DNA of 64,000 nt from Thermococcus onnurineus NA1. GTDB taxonomy: Archaea > Methanobacteriota_B > Thermococci > Thermococcales > Thermococcaceae. The stretch is from NCBI RefSeq assembly GCF_000018365.1, contig NC_011529.1, forward strand, positions 124,001 to 188,000, written 5' to 3'. The notes under the pieces were generated by a model. It was not told the DNA's origin, searched no databases, and was given only the letters and a program-made list of their open reading frames with translations. A program made the position numbers and the translations under genes. This document shows positions 20,061 to 28,758 of this stretch, piece after piece; position 1 is the stretch's first letter; each line of letters begins with the position of its first letter.

Positions 20061-21400
20061 TGGGTATGTTCGTTAGGTGTCCCTCCTGCTGGAGGCTCTA
20101 TTCTTCTCTTATTCCCCCCACGTGCTCCTGCGGCGAGCCACTTAGGATAGCCTACGACTACGAGAATGTTGATGTGTCAAGATGGCGAAACAGGGATAAG
20201 GGCGTCTGGCGCTACAGGGAGCTTCTGCCAGACGTTAATGAGATTATCAGCCTCCACGAGGGTGGAACGCCTCTTCTGAGAGCCAAACTTGGTGAGGAAC
20301 TCGGACTAAACGTCTTCATCAAGGATGAAACGAGGAACCCGACCGGCTCCTTCAGGGACAGGCTCATCACTGTTGCCGTTTCCTATGGCCTACCCCATGC
20401 TGAGAACGGTTTCGTCGTTGCCAGCAACGGGAACGCGGCGGCTTCCCTCGCGGCCTATGCAGCCAGAGCTGGCAAAGAGGCCTACACGGTAGTCCCCAAG
20501 CTCATAGAGAAGTGCAAGCTAACTCAGATTGTTGCCTTTGGGGCCAAAATCATACGCTACGGCGAGAGCGTTGACGAGGGCATAAGCTACGCTGAGGGGC
20601 TGGCCGAAGGTAAGGGCCTGTACAACATCACCCCCGAGAGCAACCTGATTGGTCTTGAGGGCCAGAAAACGGTGGCTTTCGAGCTCTGGGAGGAGCTCAA
20701 CCCTACCCATGTGATAGTGCCTACTGGAAGCGGCAGCAACCTTTACAGCATCTACAAAGGTTTTAGGGAACTCCTAGAGATTGGCGTAATCGAGGAGATG
20801 CCCAAGCTCATAGCAGTTCAAACTGAGAGATGCTCCCCTATAGCGAGCGAGGTTCTCGGCGTTGAGCCTAAGGCCGAGCCGACCAAAGCTCTGGCTCTCT
20901 ACGTCAAGAACCCCCTCACGAAAGAGCTCGCCCTTGAGGCTATACGGGAGACGGACGGAACTGCAGTCCTCGTTGGGGAAGACGAGCTTGATTTGGGCGA
21001 GAGGCTCCTCGCGAAGGAGGGTATCTTTGCCGAGTACGCTTCGGTGGTAATAGTTCCGGCACTCCTCAAGCTCGCCGAGGAGGGCTATTTTGAGAGGGAC
21101 GACAGAATAGCCCTAATCGTGACGAGCTCCGGATTAAAAGGCCACTATTCGGAGGGCAGGGAAAAGTTCACCCTTGGGGGAACCAAGCTCGAAATCCTAA
21201 AGCTGCTCAGCGAAAGGAGCATGTATGGCTACGAGATATGGGAAGCACTGGAGAAGCCCCTCAAGTATCAGGCCGTCTATCAGCACCTGCGCGAGCTCGA
21301 AAGCCTCGGTCTCATAGAGGAATCTCACAAGAAGGGACGGCGCGTGTACTACGGGCTCACGGAGAAGGGTAGGAAGTTCCTCGAGACGCTCTCTGCCTAA
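20060..21400 (+). CDS. threonine-synthase-like PLP-fold protein lacking the PLP lysine, fused to a PadR-like winged helix
   Basis: The 446-residue protein begins with a four-Cys zinc ribbon (RCPSC...CSCG, residues 6-25). A fold-type II PLP domain follows with SNGNAAASLAAYAARAG, the phosphate loop PTGSGSN and the TSSGLKG end motif. The Schiff-base motif normally read as GSFKDR is GSFRDR, so the expected Lys is Arg99 (codon AGG at 20354). The last ~75 residues form a PadR-like wHTH (MYGYEIWEALE... YQHLRELESLGLIEE... GRRVYYGLTEKGR). It overlaps fttA by one base. Annotation as a working threonine synthase would be unsafe. A PLP- or amino-acid-sensing regulator is inferred. Confidence 0.85.
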   Translation: MGMFVRCPSCWRLYSSLIPPTCSCGEPLRIAYDYENVDVSRWRNRDKGVWRYRELLPDVNEIISLHEGGTPLLRAKLGEELGLNVFIKDETRNPTGSFRDRLITVAVSYGLPHAENGFVVASNGNAAASLAAYAARAGKEAYTVVPKLIEKCKLTQIVAFGAKIIRYGESVDEGISYAEGLAEGKGLYNITPESNLIGLEGQKTVAFELWEELNPTHVIVPTGSGSNLYSIYKGFRELLEIGVIEEMPKLIAVQTERCSPIASEVLGVEPKAEPTKALALYVKNPLTKELALEAIRETDGTAVLVGEDELDLGERLLAKEGIFAEYASVVIVPALLKLAEEGYFERDDRIALIVTSSGLKGHYSEGREKFTLGGTKLEILKLLSERSMYGYEIWEALEKPLKYQAVYQHLRELESLGLIEESHKKGRRVYYGLTEKGRKFLETLSA

Positions 21401-21448
21401 CGGAAAGGTTTTAAAACATCTTTTAAAAGCTAACCGTAGGTGAAGAAT

Positions 21449-21793
21449 GTGAAGCTGACGATTGAGCATAAGTTTTCACTGTCCGTGTATCTATGGGGAC
21501 TGATCACCGGATTAATCAGCGGAATAGCTGCAGCTAAGGTTCAGTACGGCTGGCTGCTCGGCATCGCGCTATACTTCGTCATCGACAAGTTCGTGCTCGC
21601 TCTAATAAAAGAGCTGCCACCAGAGATAGAGGACGAGCGCATGATTCTGAAGAAGGCCTTCTGGAGCTGGTTCCTGTTCTGGCTCTACTTCACCATGCTC
21701 AGCTACACGCTAGTGATAAACTTCCAGCCCCAGTTCTACTCAAACCAGAGCCTGCTGTATCAACTCACGCAGAACGGAGCGGTGGCGGGGTGA
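21449..21793 (+). CDS. small membrane protein, possibly EMC6-like
   Basis: A 114-residue protein from GTG 21449 (AGGTGA at proper spacing; GTG 21440 is the alternative). It has three hydrophobic helices: a Gly/Ala-rich hairpin (LWGLITGLISGIAAAK, LLGIALYFVIDKFVLALI), an acidic loop, then KKAFWSWFLFWLYFTMLSYTL. The hairpin, short loop and aromatic last helix resemble archaeal EMC6-like proteins proposed as relatives of the membrane-insertion complex. This is pattern recognition only. It ends 4 bases before rpiA and is probably co-transcribed. Confidence 0.55.
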   Translation: MKLTIEHKFSLSVYLWGLITGLISGIAAAKVQYGWLLGIALYFVIDKFVLALIKELPPEIEDERMILKKAFWSWFLFWLYFTMLSYTLVINFQPQFYSNQSLLYQLTQNGAVAG

Positions 21794-21797
21794 GCGT

Positions 21798-22481
21798 ATG
21801 GAAGAACTGAAAAGAGCCGTCGCAAAGGAGGCCCTGAAGTTCATCGAGGATGATATGGTAGTGGGCCTCGGTACCGGCTCAACAACCGCCTATTTCATCG
21901 AGTACCTTGGCAAGCTCATCATGGAGGAGGAGCTTGAGGACGTCTACGGTGTTCCAACCTCTTATCAGGCACGGCTTCTCGCTCTCGAGTACGGCGTTCC
22001 GGTGGTCAACCTTGATGAAGTTGATGCTATAGACATAGCCGTCGACGGCGCTGATGAGGTTGACCCGTACCTCAATCTCATAAAGGGGCGCGGTGCGGCT
22101 TTGACCATGGAGAAAATCATCGAGTACCGCGCCGGAACCTTCCTCGTCCTCGTTGATGAGAGCAAGCTCGTGGAGAGGCTCGGCCAGAAGATGCCGGTTC
22201 CCATAGAGGTTATTCCTGCCGCTTGGCGCGCAATAGCAGAGGAGCTCGAGGTCTTCAACGCCACGGCTGAGCTCAGGATGGCGAGCAAGAAGGACGGTCC
22301 GGTCGTTACAGAGAACGGTAACTTCATCCTCGACGCGAGGTTCCACAGGATAGACGACCCGCTCGACCTCGAGATAGAGCTAAACAACATCCCCGGCGTC
22401 GTCGAGAACGGCATCTTTGCTGACATAGCTGACATTGTCCTCGTCGGTACGAGGGAAGGAGTTAAGAGGATGGAGCGCTGA
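21798..22481 (+). CDS. rpiA: ribose-5-phosphate isomerase A
   Basis: This enzyme interconverts ribose-5-phosphate and ribulose-5-phosphate, the pentose-supply step in archaea that use the RuMP route. The 227-residue product has the phosphate-binding GLGTGSTTAYFI, the catalytic DGADEVD loop, and KGRGAALTMEKI with the catalytic Lys. Its length is normal. GGGTGAGCGT precedes the ATG. Confidence 0.96.
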   Translation: MEELKRAVAKEALKFIEDDMVVGLGTGSTTAYFIEYLGKLIMEEELEDVYGVPTSYQARLLALEYGVPVVNLDEVDAIDIAVDGADEVDPYLNLIKGRGAALTMEKIIEYRAGTFLVLVDESKLVERLGQKMPVPIEVIPAAWRAIAEELEVFNATAELRMASKKDGPVVTENGNFILDARFHRIDDPLDLEIELNNIPGVVENGIFADIADIVLVGTREGVKRMER

Positions 22482-22628
22482 ATTCTTCGATTTTGTCTTT
22501 TCTATGCGTCTCTTCTATGTTGGCCTTCTGTGAATGATCTGGGACTGTTAAGTGCACAAAACCCTGGGTTCAGCATTTCAGAAGCAGTTAGAATCCTTCC
22601 GCCAGCGCTTGCTCTGCAAGTGCTGTAC

Positions 22629-22706
22629 TGGTGGGGCCGCCGGGATTTGAACCCGGGTCACGGGCTCCCAAAGCCCGCAGGATGGACCAAGCTACCCCAC
22701 GGCCCC
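22629..22706 (-). tRNA. tRNA-Pro (anticodon TGG)
   Basis: A complete cloverleaf: acceptor GGGGCCG/CGGCCCC, anticodon stem CGGGC/GCCCG with loop TTTGGGA giving TGG, and T-arm with TTCAAAT. Discriminator A is followed by an encoded CCA (22629-22631). No intron. It lies 27 bases downstream of tRNA-Thr on the same strand and is probably cut from one transcript. Confidence 0.95.
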
Positions 22707-22733
22707 CTGCCCAGAATAGCCCTTCAAGAAGTT

Positions 22734-22810
22734 TGGAGCCCCGGGCGGGGTTTGAACCCGCGACCTGCCGCTTACCAAGCGGCCGCTCCACCAGGCTGAG
22801 CCACCGGGGC
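22734..22810 (-). tRNA. tRNA-Thr (anticodon GGT)
   Basis: A complete cloverleaf: acceptor GCCCCGG/CCGGGGC, anticodon stem GCCGC/GCGGC with loop TTGGTAA giving GGT, and T-stem GCGGG/CCCGC with TTCAAAC. Discriminator T and an encoded CCA (22734-22736). No intron. It is first in the Thr-Pro pair. Confidence 0.95.
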
Positions 22811-22834
22811 GTCGATGATACCATGCAGGTGAGC

Positions 22835-22846
22835 ATTTATAAATTT
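22835..22846 (-). promoter_or_regulatory. TATA box of the tRNA-Thr/tRNA-Pro transcript
   Basis: An AT-rich ATTTATAAAT element lies 25-36 bases ahead of the tRNA-Thr 5' end, so transcription should start almost at the mature end. The TATA box overlaps the stop codon of the same-strand RNA-ligase-partner gene (22837-22839). Confidence 0.7.
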
Positions 22847-23436
22847 TTCCCTTCGCCCATTTTTGCCACGAGGCCCTCAAGAACCTCACGAAAGTTGGCC
22901 GCGTCGATCCACTTGATGCCCATCTTCTGAGCCCAGGTGAGTATCCCGACATCAGCAGAAACTATCGTCGCATCGAGCTCTTTTGCTAGTAAGATAAGCT
23001 CAAAATCTTCCTTGCTATCAACGATGCCCTCACGGAGGGCTTTGCGGTAGTTCCGCCTCAGCTTCTGGATTATTCTATCGACGTTGTCAGTTTCGATTAC
23101 ACTCTCGCGGACGGCTTTCTCAGCGACGCGGAGGCCCTTGTCTATGCGCCTCCTTATGTCGTCAATCAGTTCGTAGACTACAAAGGCGGGAATCTTAATG
23201 TCGTGGACGTTGGGGGGCTTCTTTATGATGTAGAGCTCGATTTCAGGCAGGAGTTCGTCTTCATCGACGAAATGCATAACCTCGCGGTAGATACCGGGGG
23301 GCATGTAGAACTCCACCCTACCGAAGAGCATCTCAGCATATCCAAGAAATGTTCTCATAGCCTCGGTCGGGTTGTCCCCAAACTTTCGCCTTATTTCTGG
23401 ATTGACAAAGATGCTCGTATCGAGCACGAACCTCAT
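22837..23436 (-). CDS. RNA ligase partner protein (PINc-type)
   Basis: A 199-residue protein beginning MRFVLDTSIFVNPEIRRKFG. It carries the acidic PIN-domain residues (D in LDTS, later VSADVGILTW). It matches the TIGR03875 'RNA ligase partner' family usually encoded beside Pab1020-type RNA ligase. The frame is open 40 codons further upstream, but this ATG follows GGTGGTC and matches the family start. The ligase itself is not adjacent here. Function of the family is unproven; RNA repair or cleavage is inferred. Confidence 0.85.
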   Translation of the reverse strand: MRFVLDTSIFVNPEIRRKFGDNPTEAMRTFLGYAEMLFGRVEFYMPPGIYREVMHFVDEDELLPEIELYIIKKPPNVHDIKIPAFVVYELIDDIRRRIDKGLRVAEKAVRESVIETDNVDRIIQKLRRNYRKALREGIVDSKEDFELILLAKELDATIVSADVGILTWAQKMGIKWIDAANFREVLEGLVAKMGEGKNL

Positions 23437-23489
23437 GACCACCACAAGCTTATTTAAGCGGGGAAGTTTAAAACAGTTAGGTGGAAAGT

Positions 23490-24698
23490 ATGAGAGTCGG
23501 AGTCGTTTTTGGAGTAAGCGAGCTGGCAAGTCCAAAGACCTTTGAGAAGAAAGCATCTAAGTTCATAACCGAGCTCGCGAAGGAGTTCGACGTCGTTGGG
23601 GGCTTCTTTATTTCCACCAAGAGGGACTTCAAGGAAGCCAAGGAAGAGGTAAACTTCAATGAGGTTGATGCGATAGTCCTTTATCCTCTGACTGGTGGAA
23701 CCGAAGGAGCCTTAAAGGAGTTCGCGGTTTACAGAAGGCCGATAATAATCTACGGCGACACATTCAATAACTCCCTCGCGGCGGGAATAGAGCTGCGCGA
23801 ATACTTCAGGGACAGACTAGTTCCCTCAACCCTCGTCAAGGACTTTAACGGACTCAAAGCGGCCCTTCTCGGTTACGAGGACATGAAAGAGACCCTCGAC
23901 AAGTTCCTGAGGATGCGCCTTGGCATAATAGGCCGTGTCTCGCCGTGGCTCATAAACGAGAAGTTCGAGCTACCCTACACCAGCATAAGCCTCAAGAAGT
24001 TCTACGAGTACTATGAGGCAACGACCGACGCTGAGGGCTGGAAGGTTGTCGAGGAGATAGTGGCAAAGGCCAGAGAGATAAAAGAACCCAAGCGGGAGGA
24101 TCTGGTCAAAGCCGGGAGGATTTATCTAGCCATCAAGCGCATCCTTGAGGACTATCACCTGGATGGTTTCACAATAGGCTGCTTTGACCTCATAATGAAG
24201 ATAAAGGCCACACCCTGCTTGGCCCTTGCGATGTTCAATGCGGAGGGAATTCCAGCGGCATGCGAGGGAGAGCTGAACGCACTCCTAGGGATGGCGATAG
24301 TGAAGCGTTTCTTCGACAAGCCAGCATTCATGGGCAACATAGCTGACTACGGCGACGACTACATCATCCTTGCCCATTGTACCGCTCCCCTCATCAGTGG
24401 ATACATCATAAGGTCACACTTTGAGAGCGGAATGGGAGTTGGCGTTGAGGTCGAGCTGCCAAAGGGCAAAGCCTCACTCCTCAAAATACGCGGCAGAAAA
24501 GCCGTCGTTGCCGGTGTTGAAGTCGTTGGAAGGGAGCGCAGCGAGCACCGCTGCAGAACCCAGATGAAGCTCCGGATAGAAGAAGCTAGGGACTTCATAG
24601 ACGGCACCCTGGGCAACCACCATCTGCTGGTTTATGTGGATAGCGAGGAGCTGGCGGATCTCCTCAGCGAACTTGGCTTTGAAGTCATGCTGTACTGA
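23490..24698 (+). CDS. L-fucose/L-arabinose isomerase-like protein
   Basis: A protein of 402 residues, starting at the ATG after TAGGTGGAAAGT. The fold pattern fits FucI/AraA-like isomerases: N-terminal Rossmann-type domain (MRVGVVFGVSELAS...VDAIVLYPLTGGTEGAL), a central substrate domain with AACEGELNALLGMAI, and a C-terminal barrel (LAHCTAPL). Similar archaeal proteins are annotated as fucose-isomerase-related without tested activity. No sugar kinase or aldolase is beside it, so a substrate cannot be named. Confidence 0.75.
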   Translation: MRVGVVFGVSELASPKTFEKKASKFITELAKEFDVVGGFFISTKRDFKEAKEEVNFNEVDAIVLYPLTGGTEGALKEFAVYRRPIIIYGDTFNNSLAAGIELREYFRDRLVPSTLVKDFNGLKAALLGYEDMKETLDKFLRMRLGIIGRVSPWLINEKFELPYTSISLKKFYEYYEATTDAEGWKVVEEIVAKAREIKEPKREDLVKAGRIYLAIKRILEDYHLDGFTIGCFDLIMKIKATPCLALAMFNAEGIPAACEGELNALLGMAIVKRFFDKPAFMGNIADYGDDYIILAHCTAPLISGYIIRSHFESGMGVGVEVELPKGKASLLKIRGRKAVVAGVEVVGRERSEHRCRTQMKLRIEEARDFIDGTLGNHHLLVYVDSEELADLLSELGFEVMLY

Positions 24699-24760
24699 TG
24701 TCCATAATGTATTTTTTTCTACCTCTTTTTGGACAGTTACCCACCCAAAATTTTATTAAC

Positions 24761-24780
24761 CAAAAGTTACTTAATATATA
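24761..24780 (+). promoter_or_regulatory. promoter of the class III signal-peptide protein
   Basis: CAAAAG (BRE-like) is followed by TTAATATATA, a clear archaeal TATA box, with the predicted start near 24803. This leaves an extremely short leader before ATG 24806. The Shine-Dalgarno GGGGGTG at 24794-24800 would be mostly upstream of it unless the true start is earlier. Confidence 0.55.
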
Positions 24781-24805
24781 TTGAGAGGTGAAAGGGGGTG
24801 ATAGC

Positions 24806-24976
24806 ATGAGGCGAGCCCAGGCTGTGGTAGAATACCTCATGATGACGGCACTTGCCTTAGTGATGGCCATGTTCACCATTAGGATAGCCCAAAGAACGGC
24901 CAGCGATGCCGCCACTCAGATTACGAGAACCTCCGAGGAAATAATAAAAACAATGAACGAAATGATAGAGGATTGA
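24806..24976 (+). CDS. type IV pilin-like protein with class III signal peptide
   Basis: A 56-residue protein: a short basic leader (MRRA), then Q-AVVEYLMM and a hydrophobic helix. This is the class III signal processed by archaeal EppA-type peptidases before the Gln. The remaining ~30 residues are a polar helix. ATG 24806 follows GGGGGTGATAGC; an upstream in-frame GTG (24788) would spoil the leader. It has no pilus assembly genes beside it, so it may be an isolated minor pilin. Confidence 0.8.
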   Translation: MRRAQAVVEYLMMTALALVMAMFTIRIAQRTASDAATQITRTSEEIIKTMNEMIED

Positions 24977-24981
24977 GGGGG

Positions 24982-27303
24982 CTATGCCCCCGCAGAAACT
25001 CTGACTCCGTAGAACTTCAGGCCAAGCCAAGCAGCGACTCCTGTCCCAATGATTATTGGGTTCAGTGTCACTCCTGCTAGCCCAATGACCACTAGTATTA
25101 TTCTAACCCACTTCTTCAGGTGTGTCTTATAGAATCCAGTCAGTGCTATCGCCAGCAGGTACATTATGAACAGAGTCGCCAGGAGGTAATAGAGCACCCT
25201 GATTGCCGTTGCAATGTTCCATTCTGGAACCGTTATCAGGAACATCTCCGGGTGAGTGAAATAGATGTAGGGTCCTATGTAGCCAGCTAAGGCGTACTTG
25301 ACCGCGTTCATGGCAGTCTTCCAAAAGTCTCCACCAGCTAAAGCTGAACCTGCGTAGCTTGCTAGGGCAACCGGTGGAGTGACGTCTGCTAGTATACCAA
25401 AGTAGAAGACGAAGAAGTGCGCCGCGAGAAGAGCTATCGCAGTGGCGAAGCCTGGAACTGGCTGGTCGTACGGGGCAACACTTTGAACCGCATTGAAAAT
25501 AGCAGGTGCCGCAACTAGAGAGGTGATAATGTAGTTGGCGGTCGTAGGAACTCCCATTCCTAGGATGAGGCTGAATACCATAGTAAGGATCAGCAGCAGT
25601 AATAGGTTCCCGGCAGTCAAATCAACGAGGCGATATCCAATGCGGGTAACGAGGCCGGTCATTGTTAGAACTCCCTGAATCAAGCCTGCAGAAGCTGCTG
25701 CTAGCATGACGCTGGTACTGGTTTTGCCTGCGTCAATGACTGACTCATAAGTCGCCGAGTACATCCGCCTGCCCTCTTCACTATTGGATATGTATCCCAC
25801 GATGAGAGAGAAGGCAATTCCCATGACACCGCTCATCAGCAGTATCTGCTCCTTGGTCATTCCGAGATGCTTGGTGAGGGCTATGAAAAGTATGAACATC
25901 AGGCTGATATAGAGTTTTTCGTTGAAGTCTACTAGGTCCGTCATAAACGCTAGGCCCACCAGTACAAGCGAGAGAACCACTAAAAGACCCGCAACAAGTC
26001 CTGTCATTGACTTTCCTGTAAACATCATGAGAGTCGTTAGGAGGACAATGCCGACATAGAACCCTTCGTGACCATTTATCTCGTCCCTAGCGATCCAGGC
26101 TACCCAAATGGCAATTCCAAGGGATGAGATGGCAGATATGTGGGGTGGGATTCCCCAGACGAGAGCGACTGTAATGACTGCTACGGGCAAGAGGATATAG
26201 AGCTTTCTGAGGAAATACCCGAGCTTCTTTGACTCTTCAACTGCCATGCTCTTGAGTCCAAGCCTTTTAGTCTCGAGGTCTATGAAGATGTAGACGCCGG
26301 AATAATACACGAGAGCGGGGATGACGGCAGCTATTATCAACTTGTTGTATGGTATTCCAAGGAACTCGGCCATTATGAATGCTGCTGCACCCATTATTGG
26401 AGGCATCAGCTGTCCGCCTGTTGATGCAACCGGCTCAACGGCACCGGCTATCTCGGGGGGATATCCAGCTTTTTTCATGAGGGGTATCGTGAAAGTTCCA
26501 GTTGTGAGGACGTTTGCAACACTAGATCCGCTGACGGTTCCCATGAGGCCACTTGAAACAACGGCGGCCTTTGCAGGTCCACCCGGACGGGAACCGAAAA
26601 GCGCTATCATGAATTCGGTAATGTAGTCGCTGATGCCTATCCTGAGAAGGAATGCTCCAAAGAACACGAAAGCAAATACGTATATTGTCATGACGAAGAA
26701 CGGAATTCCAAAGATTCCTTCATCAAAGTAGAGTTGCTGGGTAAATCGTATCCAGTTGAAGCCTATGTTGTTGATTCCGTATAGCAGAAATACTGTGACA
26801 ACGAGTGGCAGAACCCATCCGAGGACTCTACGTGTCGCTTCAAGGACGAGAATTATTGCCATAATGCCAAATATGACATCGGTCTGTGTTACTTCGGCGA
26901 ACTCAGCGTAGCGTTGGTAAACTGCAAACAGGTATAGTGATGAGATAACTCCGAGAGCTGCCAGTACATAGTCATAAATTGGTACCTTTTTCAGGTATTT
27001 CTCTTTCTTACGAATTGGGTAGAGCATAAACGTAATAAAGAGTATCATGGCCAAAACAAATGCTTCTCCCTGTTTTGTTTGGAACGTCGTCTTCAGAAAA
27101 CTTATTTCGATACCCATACGGGAAAACATGTCGTATAGTGTGTAATTGAAGTTGAATATAAACAGTATTTCGTAGATGCCTATAAGAATCGCTGCTATGG
27201 TTACGAGGCGTTCGAGCGAAGGAGGCAGTACCCGGATCTTTTCGAGCACAACCCCCTCGACTTCTTCCGCTTTCTTTTTAGGCTTTTTATCCTCCACGGC
27301 CAT
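24982..27303 (-). CDS. TRAP transporter fused 4TM/12TM permease
   Basis: A 773-residue membrane protein combining the small DctQ-like (first ~190 residues) and large DctM-like subunits. DctM signatures include FGSRPGGPAKAAVVSSGLMGTVSGSS and ILGMGVPTTANYI. ATG 27303 follows GGAGGTGTTAAA, five codons inside the longest frame. It forms an operon TAXI binding protein - DUF1850 - permease. TRAP systems use ion gradients to import organic acids; this TAXI subgroup's substrate cannot be read from sequence. Confidence 0.93.
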   Translation of the reverse strand: MAVEDKKPKKKAEEVEGVVLEKIRVLPPSLERLVTIAAILIGIYEILFIFNFNYTLYDMFSRMGIEISFLKTTFQTKQGEAFVLAMILFITFMLYPIRKKEKYLKKVPIYDYVLAALGVISSLYLFAVYQRYAEFAEVTQTDVIFGIMAIILVLEATRRVLGWVLPLVVTVFLLYGINNIGFNWIRFTQQLYFDEGIFGIPFFVMTIYVFAFVFFGAFLLRIGISDYITEFMIALFGSRPGGPAKAAVVSSGLMGTVSGSSVANVLTTGTFTIPLMKKAGYPPEIAGAVEPVASTGGQLMPPIMGAAAFIMAEFLGIPYNKLIIAAVIPALVYYSGVYIFIDLETKRLGLKSMAVEESKKLGYFLRKLYILLPVAVITVALVWGIPPHISAISSLGIAIWVAWIARDEINGHEGFYVGIVLLTTLMMFTGKSMTGLVAGLLVVLSLVLVGLAFMTDLVDFNEKLYISLMFILFIALTKHLGMTKEQILLMSGVMGIAFSLIVGYISNSEEGRRMYSATYESVIDAGKTSTSVMLAAASAGLIQGVLTMTGLVTRIGYRLVDLTAGNLLLLLILTMVFSLILGMGVPTTANYIITSLVAAPAIFNAVQSVAPYDQPVPGFATAIALLAAHFFVFYFGILADVTPPVALASYAGSALAGGDFWKTAMNAVKYALAGYIGPYIYFTHPEMFLITVPEWNIATAIRVLYYLLATLFIMYLLAIALTGFYKTHLKKWVRIILVVIGLAGVTLNPIIIGTGVAAWLGLKFYGVRVSAGA

Positions 27304-27304
27304 T

Positions 27305-27754
27305 TTAACACCTCCCAATCGCTATCTCGAACAGACTGCATTCCTTAACCTCAAATTCAACAAGGGTTTCTCGTCTGGGTGAAAAAACTAACTTCCCATT
27401 TACCCAGATTTCAGCGCTATTCAAGGGGATGAACCAGAAGTCCAAGCTCTCCCCAAGGGGAATGTTGATTTTCTTGACGTAGTAACCGTTTTCTGTGGAT
27501 TGAATATCTTCCGGGAGACCCGCACCGAAATCCCTCCATCGCATTTCCTCCGCGTAGATGCCACTCCTATTCACTTTCAGGACTTCGATGACTTCACTTC
27601 TTTGGACACTGTGGACGTATTTTATGGTTACGTTAACATCCCCCAAAAGGAAGACGCTCTTTGAGACTCCATCGCTTATCATGAAAACCTTCAGGGGATA
27701 GGAGAGTAGAATTAAAGATAGCAGGAAAGTCAAAAAAATAAAAGACTTCCTCAA
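27305..27754 (-). CDS. DUF1850 protein of TAXI-TRAP operon
   Basis: A 149-residue protein with an N-terminal membrane anchor or signal (IFLTFLLSLILLSYPL). An extracytoplasmic beta-rich domain follows, containing YVHSVQRSEVIEVLKV and a WRDFGAGLPE motif typical of DUF1850. It lies between the TAXI binding protein (14 bases) and the permease (1 base). DUF1850 genes are commonly found in exactly this place in TAXI-TRAP operons, so a transport-accessory role is likely. Confidence 0.85.
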   Translation of the reverse strand: MRKSFIFLTFLLSLILLSYPLKVFMISDGVSKSVFLLGDVNVTIKYVHSVQRSEVIEVLKVNRSGIYAEEMRWRDFGAGLPEDIQSTENGYYVKKINIPLGESLDFWFIPLNSAEIWVNGKLVFSPRRETLVEFEVKECSLFEIAIGRC

Positions 27755-27768
27755 GGATGCTCACCCAT

Positions 27769-28758
27769 TCAAGGTTTGAGCTCTGACGGGATAGTCATGC
27801 CATTCTCTTCGTAGTATTTAGCGGCTCCAGGATGGAGCGGGATGCTCATGCCATCGAGTGCAGTCTCGAGGCTTATGTACTGGGTCTTGGCGTGGACTTT
27901 CTGGAGCTCGGCAACGTTGTCAAAGAGTATCTTGGTCATCTGATACACGACGTCCTCTGGGAGATCGGCACTGACGACGAGAACAGCTTTAACTGCAACT
28001 GTCGGAGTGTCTTCAGTCATTCCGTTGTACGTGTCCTTGGGGAGAACCTGCCTCACATAGAAGATGTATCCCTCATCTTTAAGCTTGTTTAGAATGTCGT
28101 CTGGAATCGGGAGAATCCTGACGGGAGTCTGAACGGCAATCTGATTGACTGCAGGTGTTGGAGCACCCGAGACTATGACTGCAGCATCAACCTGACCAAG
28201 CTTGAGACTCTGAGAAGCTTCGCTAAAGGCCTGGTTAACTTTCTGGATGCTGTCCCATACCCCTGCAGCTTTGAGTATCTGCTCCGCGGCAACAGCAGTA
28301 CCGCTTCCGGGGGCGCCGATTGCGACCTTTTTGCCTGCAAGGTCTTGGAGGCTCTTTATGTCACTGTCCGCCCTCACGACAAATTGGACGGTTTCAGGAT
28401 ACAGCGCTGCAACACCACGGAGCTTCTCAATCTTGTTGCCCTCAAACATGTATAGACCGTGATATGCATAATATGCAACATCATTCTGCATTATAGCAGC
28501 TTGGGCAGTTCCATCACCAATGGCTTTAGCATTGGCAACACTCGCACCGCTGGTAACAGCCTTAGCATTGACACCGTTCTTGCTGAGTATCTCTGCGTAT
28601 TTTGAGCCCAGTGGGAAGTAAACTCCGCTGGTTCCACCGGTGTAGATAGTTATCTCCTGGGTCTGCGTCGTCTGACCTCCTTCACTGCCAATACAACCAG
28701 CTATAACCACTGCAAGAACCAAAACGGCAACGAGCCCGATTGACATCACTTTTTTCAT
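27769..28758 (-). CDS. TAXI-family TRAP transporter substrate-binding lipoprotein
   Basis: A 329-residue protein with lipoprotein signal ending VIAGC and a short Gly/Thr/Gln linker. The TAXI domain (ITIYTGGTSGVYFPLGSKYAEIL) is the family hallmark. A longer frame exists, but the ATG at 28758 has GGGGGTG in front and begins the signal peptide. It captures the substrate outside the membrane for the fused permease. Confidence 0.93.
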   Translation of the reverse strand: MKKVMSIGLVAVLVLAVVIAGCIGSEGGQTTQTQEITIYTGGTSGVYFPLGSKYAEILSKNGVNAKAVTSGASVANAKAIGDGTAQAAIMQNDVAYYAYHGLYMFEGNKIEKLRGVAALYPETVQFVVRADSDIKSLQDLAGKKVAIGAPGSGTAVAAEQILKAAGVWDSIQKVNQAFSEASQSLKLGQVDAAVIVSGAPTPAVNQIAVQTPVRILPIPDDILNKLKDEGYIFYVRQVLPKDTYNGMTEDTPTVAVKAVLVVSADLPEDVVYQMTKILFDNVAELQKVHAKTQYISLETALDGMSIPLHPGAAKYYEENGMTIPSELKP

